DNA from: Candidatus Fimimonas merdipullorum
Lineage (GTDB): Bacteria; Bacillota; Clostridia; Christensenellales; CAG-314
Assembly: GCA_018713905.1 (NCBI GenBank)
Contig: DVOC01000044.1
Coordinates: 1 to 40,745 of the forward strand
Direction of reading: 5' to 3'
Length of the DNA: 40,745 nucleotides
Every line of letters begins with the position of its first letter. Position 1 is the first letter of the stretch. The position numbers and the translations under genes were made by a program. Shown piece after piece: positions 36,437-40,745 of this stretch. The notes below the pieces were generated by a model. It was not told the DNA's origin, made no database searches, and was given only the letters and a program-made list of their open reading frames with translations.

Positions 36437-37376
36437 CTTTTTCGGCAGCGGGGCAAAAACGGTGCTGGCTCCCATGGCGGGGTACACCGACGCCGCCTTC
36501 CGCACCATATGCCGCGGCTTCGGCGCAGCGCTCACCGTCACGGAGATGGTAAGCAGCAAGGCGCTGGTAATGAACAATTCCCTTACGGAAACGCTGCTGA
36601 AACGGTTTGACGACGCTCCCTGCTTCGTGCAGATATTCGGGCACGAGCCGCAAGTGATGGCGGACAGCGTGCAGCTGGACAAAATGCAAGATTTCGAGGG
36701 CTTGGACATAAACATGGGCTGCCCCGTAAGAAAGATAGTGTCTAACGGCGACGGCTCGGCGCTTATGCAAAATCCCGCACTCGCCTCGCGGTGTATTGCC
36801 GCCGTGCGCAAGGTGTGGACCAAGCCCCTTTCCGTCAAATTCCGTCTGGGCGTTGCCGACAGCGCAGGGGCGGCGGACTTTGCCAAAATGTGCGCCGACA
36901 GCGGCGCCGACTTTGTCACCGTGCATTTCCGCACCCGCGTGCAGATGTATTCCGGCAACGCCGACTATTCCGCTCTTGCCGACATAGTCAAATGCGGCAT
37001 ACCGGTGTTCGCCAACGGCGACGTTACAAGCAGAAAGCAGTATCTGCGCCTTACGGAAGAGGGGGCATACGGCGTTTCCGTGGGCAGAGGCGCATTGGGC
37101 AGACCGTATATCTTCGCCATGCTGGCAGGGCAGAAGGGCAGCGCGGACGTGCAGGAGCTTATCCTGCGCCATATGCGGCTGCTGCGCAGCTATCTGCCCG
37201 ACAAGGTGGTGGCAAACGAAATGAAAAAACACGCCGTCTGCTACCTCAAAGGCATGCGCGACGCCAAAAAGACGGCTACGGCATGCGCGCTTGCGCACGA
37301 TTCGCACACCACGGAGCAGTTGGTGCGGCAGTACTTTGAACAGTATCCGCAAAACAGGGTGGTTTTTTATGATTAA
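36423..37376 (+). CDS. dus: tRNA-dihydrouridine synthase
   Basis: LAPMAGYTDAAFRTICRGFGA...DINMGCPVRKIVSNGDGSALM...; GTG start. Confidence 0.92.
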   Translation: MNRLDFFGSGAKTVLAPMAGYTDAAFRTICRGFGAALTVTEMVSSKALVMNNSLTETLLKRFDDAPCFVQIFGHEPQVMADSVQLDKMQDFEGLDINMGCPVRKIVSNGDGSALMQNPALASRCIAAVRKVWTKPLSVKFRLGVADSAGAADFAKMCADSGADFVTVHFRTRVQMYSGNADYSALADIVKCGIPVFANGDVTSRKQYLRLTEEGAYGVSVGRGALGRPYIFAMLAGQKGSADVQELILRHMRLLRSYLPDKVVANEMKKHAVCYLKGMRDAKKTATACALAHDSHTTEQLVRQYFEQYPQNRVVFYD

Positions 37377-37860
37377 CATAGTTTTGGTAGAGCCGGAAAT
37401 ACCGCAGAACACCGGCAACATCGTGCGCACTTCGGCGGCTACGGGCAGCGTGCTGCATCTGGTGCGCCCGTTGGGCTTCGACACAAGCGACAAAATGCTA
37501 AAACGCGCGGGGCTGGACTATTGGAAGGACTGCGACATACGCTACTGGGACAGCTTTTCTCAGCTGCGCCAAAGCGCACCCGACGGCGAATTTTACTTTT
37601 TTACCACCAAGGGCAAGCGGTGCTACACGCAGCCTGAATACGGCGACAACGTGTTTTTGGTTTTCGGCAGGGAAAGCAGAGGTCTGCCGGAAAGTCTGCT
37701 GCACGAAAACTACGCCAACGCCCTGCGTATCCCCATGCTTTCCGACACCCGCTCTCTCAACCTGTCCAATTCCGTGGCGATAGCCGTCTACGAGGTGCTG
37801 CGCCAAAAAAATTTCGACGGAATGAACAGGGCGGGGCGGCTGCGCGAATACGACGACTGA
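37369..37860 (+). CDS. trmL: tRNA (cytidine(34)-2'-O)-methyltransferase (SPOUT family)
   Basis: MINIVLVEPEIPQNTGNIVRTSAATGSVLHLVRPLGF...FGRESRGLPE...LNLSNSVAIAVYEVLRQ. Confidence 0.93.
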   Translation: MINIVLVEPEIPQNTGNIVRTSAATGSVLHLVRPLGFDTSDKMLKRAGLDYWKDCDIRYWDSFSQLRQSAPDGEFYFFTTKGKRCYTQPEYGDNVFLVFGRESRGLPESLLHENYANALRIPMLSDTRSLNLSNSVAIAVYEVLRQKNFDGMNRAGRLREYDD

Positions 37861-38293
37861 TTTTCTCCGGCGACTGTCGGCTTTTGGGCGGAGCGCAGGC
37901 GAAGTTGTGCAAAAATTCTGTCGCCGGCAGTGAGGATTTTGCCTTACAGCCCGCACGCAGGCGCCGTTATCGTATGCTCATATGTGAAAGCGTGCATATA
38001 TTCGGGCTTTGCGCCCACGTGCCACACGTGCGCATATGCTCACGTGTGGGACGGCTTCGCAATCACAAAACCTTACGTACCCATGCTTTACGGTTCGGGC
38101 TTGTAATAGCGCATGTATCAACGGCGTGCCGTGCACGTCGTATGCAAGGCTTTCGCTGTCGGCGTTCGGAAAAAAGCGCTGCCCTGAAAAACTATCGAAC
38201 GGCAAACGGGCGGAGTCCTCTTGTCGGGCGGGAAGGGCTGTTTTCGCCGCTTTGCAAATTTGCAAAAAGCGCAATGGCGTTAAATTTTCAATC

Positions 38294-38322
38294 TTTACAA
38301 AAGAAGGTTTGTGTTGTATAAT
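38294..38322 (+). promoter_or_regulatory. Putative maf promoter (TTTACA-17-TATAAT)
   Basis: -10 ends 6 nt before maf ATG. Confidence 0.65.
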
Positions 38323-38328
38323 AAAAAG

Positions 38329-38880
38329 ATGAAAGTGATACTTGCAAGCAATTCTCCGCGGCGCAGGCAGCTGCTCGGCAAAATTCTGCCGCAGTTCGAG
38401 GTGATCCCCGCCGTGGCAGAGGAGCAAAGCGCCGCCACGGAGCCTCGCACGTATGCGGAGGAGCTTGCCGTGCACAAGGCGAAGGAAGTGTTTTCCTCTC
38501 ACCCCGACGCGCTGGTTATAGGCTGCGACACGGTGGTGGATATGGGCGGCAGCATTTTAGGCAAGCCGCACGACAAGGCTCATGCGGCGGAAATGCTGCG
38601 TATGCTGTCCGGCAAAACGCATGCGGTGCACACCGGCGTGTGCATGGTGTGGCAAAAGGGCGAGATACGCTTTTGCGAAACCACGCTCGTTACCTTCCGC
38701 AGGCTGGACGAGCAGGATATTTCCCGTTACGTGGAGAGTGGCTCTCCCATGGACAAGGCGGGCGCATACGGCATTCAGGACTGCGACTTTGCGACAAAAT
38801 GGCAGGGCAGCTACGACAACGTGGTGGGCTTTCCTACGGAAGAAGTGCGGCGGCAGCTGCAAAATATATACAAAGGGTGA
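38329..38880 (+). CDS. maf: Maf-family nucleotide pyrophosphatase
   Basis: MKVILASNSPRRRQLLGKI...DALVIGCDTVVDMGGSILGKPHDKAHAAEMLRMLSGKTHAVHTGV. Confidence 0.95.
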   Translation: MKVILASNSPRRRQLLGKILPQFEVIPAVAEEQSAATEPRTYAEELAVHKAKEVFSSHPDALVIGCDTVVDMGGSILGKPHDKAHAAEMLRMLSGKTHAVHTGVCMVWQKGEIRFCETTLVTFRRLDEQDISRYVESGSPMDKAGAYGIQDCDFATKWQGSYDNVVGFPTEEVRRQLQNIYKG

Positions 38881-38886
38881 CATACT

Positions 38887-39849
38887 ATGGCAAACTACGA
38901 ACTTGTTTTCGACCTCGGCTCGCAGTATATCTCGGCGGGGCTAAAATCCGACGGCTTCATAGACAAAATTCCTTCGGTGGTGGCTTACGGCGAATCCAAA
39001 CAGATCTCCGCCGTCGGGCTGGACGCGGTAAATTTGTCCCGCACCAACCCCTCGGTAAAGCTTGCTCATCCCATTCTGGAGGGGGCGGCGATAGATTCCG
39101 ACGGCGTAAAGGCGCTGGCTTCCGCCCTGATAAAAAGGCTTATTTCTCAAAGAATAAATGTGTTCAACAGGTTTCTGGTGACCTGCACGGTGCCTTGCGG
39201 AATGATATCCGGCGACAAAAAGAACATCGAAAGCATATTTCTCGCCTTGGGCGCAAGGCAGGTGACCTTTGTGGAAACGCCCGTGGCGGACAGCGTAAAG
39301 CTGTTTGCCGAATTCCGCGCGCGCCACGGACTGGTGGTAAACCTCGGCTGCGAGTGCGCCGATTTCGCCGTGGTGTACGGCGGCGGGATAGTGGCGGGCT
39401 GCACGTTGTACTATGCCGGCAAGCACCTTACCGAGGCGATTTGCAAAAGGCTCAGCGCAAAATATATGTCCAAGGTACCCTTCGATCAGGCGGAGTACCT
39501 CAAAACAAACTGCGCCAGCCTGTACCCCAACGACACTACGGCAGTGTCCGTCACCAGCCGCAACACGCAAAACGGGCTGGCGGAAACGCTCAACGTCACC
39601 TCAAAGGAATTGTACGACACGGTGGTGGAGTTTGTTACGCAGTACGTCAAGATAATAGAGAGCCTGCTTTCCAGCATACCGCAGGAGATAGTTTCTTCCG
39701 TCAAGGCGGAGGGCGTCATGCTGTGCGGCGGTGGTGCAAAGCTGGCGGGGCTGGATTTGTTTTTGCAAAACGAATTGGGTATTCCCGTTCGGGTGGCGTC
39801 CCGTCCCGAATACGTTTCCATCGAGGGCGCCATGGCGTGGGTAAAATAG
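38887..39849 (+). CDS. Divergent MreB-like bacterial actin
   Basis: Actin-fold order: DLGSQYISAG (phosphate 1 position), IPSVVAY, VNLGCECADFAVVYGGGIV (phosphate 2 position), VMLCGGGAKLAGLDLFLQNELGIPV (adenosine motif); downstream of maf. Confidence 0.75.
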   Translation: MANYELVFDLGSQYISAGLKSDGFIDKIPSVVAYGESKQISAVGLDAVNLSRTNPSVKLAHPILEGAAIDSDGVKALASALIKRLISQRINVFNRFLVTCTVPCGMISGDKKNIESIFLALGARQVTFVETPVADSVKLFAEFRARHGLVVNLGCECADFAVVYGGGIVAGCTLYYAGKHLTEAICKRLSAKYMSKVPFDQAEYLKTNCASLYPNDTTAVSVTSRNTQNGLAETLNVTSKELYDTVVEFVTQYVKIIESLLSSIPQEIVSSVKAEGVMLCGGGAKLAGLDLFLQNELGIPVRVASRPEYVSIEGAMAWVK

Positions 39850-39857
39850 CGTAAACC

Positions 39858-39889
39858 AAAGGGCAGGGCAACTCCCGCCCTTTATTTTT
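39858..39889 (+). terminator. Intrinsic terminator
   Basis: AAAGGGC-A-GGG-CAACT-CCC-GCCCTTTATTTTT. Confidence 0.88.
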
Positions 39890-40072
39890 GCGACAAACGG
39901 ACGCCGTGCGTTTTTGGGTAAACGTTTGCGTACGCCCCGCCTCGTTGCATTATCTGCGGCAAAAAAGGCAACAATTTGTTTGACGGATCCCCGCCCTTTG
40001 TCGCCAAGCGCAGTCGCACGGCAGCGTAACGGCGAACATAAATAATAATTTTTACTATTTATTTCAAAAGCC

Positions 40073-40101
40073 TTGACAAGCAGGGCAAAAGGACTTACAA
40101 T
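40073..40101 (+). promoter_or_regulatory. Rubrerythrin promoter (TTGACA-17-TACAAT) with A/T-rich upstream region
   Basis: Sequence read; TTGACA 40073-40078, TACAAT 40096-40101. Confidence 0.8.
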
Positions 40102-40134
40102 ACTTGTATAAGATTTTTAAGGAGGACTACCCCA

Positions 40135-40668
40135 ATGAATCTCAAAGGCAGCAAGACGGAACAAAACCTTATGGCGGCTTTCGCAGGCGAAAGTCAGGCG
40201 CGCAACAAGTACGACTACTATGCTTCCAAAGCCAAAAAGGACGGCTACGAGCAGATTTCCGCTATCTTCAAGGAAACGGCAAACAACGAAAAGGAACACG
40301 CCAAGCTGTGGTTCAAGCTTTTCCACGGTATCAACGACACTCTGGACAACCTTCTGGACGCGGCGGCGGGCGAAAACTACGAATGGACGGAAATGTACAA
40401 GCAGTTTGCGCAGGTGGCTGACGAGGAAGGCTTCCACGACATAGCGGAAAAATTCCGCGGAGTGGCGGCGATAGAAAAGACGCACGAGGAAAGATACAAC
40501 AAGCTTGCCGCGGCAGTCAAAGGCGGCGAGGTGTTTGTAAAGCTGGAAGAAAACGTCTGGGTGTGCCGCAACTGCGGACACATTCACGTTGGCAAACAGG
40601 CTCCCGAAGTGTGCCCGGTGTGCGCTCATCCCCGCGCATATTTCGAGCTGCGTTGCGAAAACTATTGA
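40135..40668 (+). CDS. rbr: Rubrerythrin
   Basis: Ferritin-like ExxH motifs plus C-terminal rubredoxin [29 protein letters not shown]. Confidence 0.96.
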   Translation: MNLKGSKTEQNLMAAFAGESQARNKYDYYASKAKKDGYEQISAIFKETANNEKEHAKLWFKLFHGINDTLDNLLDAAAGENYEWTEMYKQFAQVADEEGFHDIAEKFRGVAAIEKTHEERYNKLAAAVKGGEVFVKLEENVWVCRNCGHIHVGKQAPEVCPVCAHPRAYFELRCENY

Positions 40669-40685
40669 TCAGGCAACAACAGACG

Positions 40686-40714
40686 CCGCGCTTCCTTCGG
40701 GAGCGCGGTTTTTT
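40686..40714 (+). terminator. Intrinsic terminator after rubrerythrin
   Basis: CCGCGCT...AGCGCGGTTTTTT. Confidence 0.85.
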
Positions 40715-40745
40715 GTTGCGGCAAAGAGAAACGTTAGAGCGAGCG

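Noticed and set aside
1-40745. CRISPR arrays, tRNA/rRNA genes, transposases, prophage or defence genes
   Set aside because: Looked for regular direct repeats, tRNA T-arm signatures and recognisable mobile-element proteins; none found. The RY words are not regularly spaced repeat-spacer units.

Overview
The window looks like a chromosomal segment of a low-GC-type Gram-positive (Clostridia-like) bacterium. This assignment is inferred from operon order, zinc-form r-proteins S14/S4/L36 and strong AGGAGG ribosome-binding sites. It contains: (1) an oligopeptide ABC transporter operon, oppB (5' truncated), oppC, oppD, oppF, plus a 65-aa single-TM protein; (2) a complete S10-spc-alpha ribosomal operon, rpsJ to rplQ, with secY, adk, map, a KOW-domain gene, infA, rpmJ (38 aa, missing from the ORF track) and rpoA; (3) an A-type flavodiiron protein, pth (minus strand), mfd and a foldase-like lipoprotein; (4) a LmbE/PIG-L deacetylase, a frameshifted PlsC-like acyltransferase, a SpoVB/MATE-type flippase, mazG, dus, trmL, maf, a divergent MreB-like actin and rubrerythrin. 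The most unusual feature is the peptide transporter. Its OppC permease carries about 315 aa of seven RCC1-like repeats between TM1 and the permease core. Its OppF ATPase carries an insert of about 183 aa, largely coiled-coil, between Walker A and the Q-loop. Other points of interest are a highly structured RNA leader between rpmJ and rpsM, clusters of long alternating purine-pyrimidine (RY) tracts in several intergenic regions, a palindrome overlapping the S10 promoter -35, a predicted leaderless maf mRNA, an MreB-like protein with a degenerate phosphate-2 motif, and a single-base frameshift in the PlsC-like gene. No CRISPR array, tRNA, rRNA or transposase was recognised. All assignments come from reading the sequence; no searches were run.
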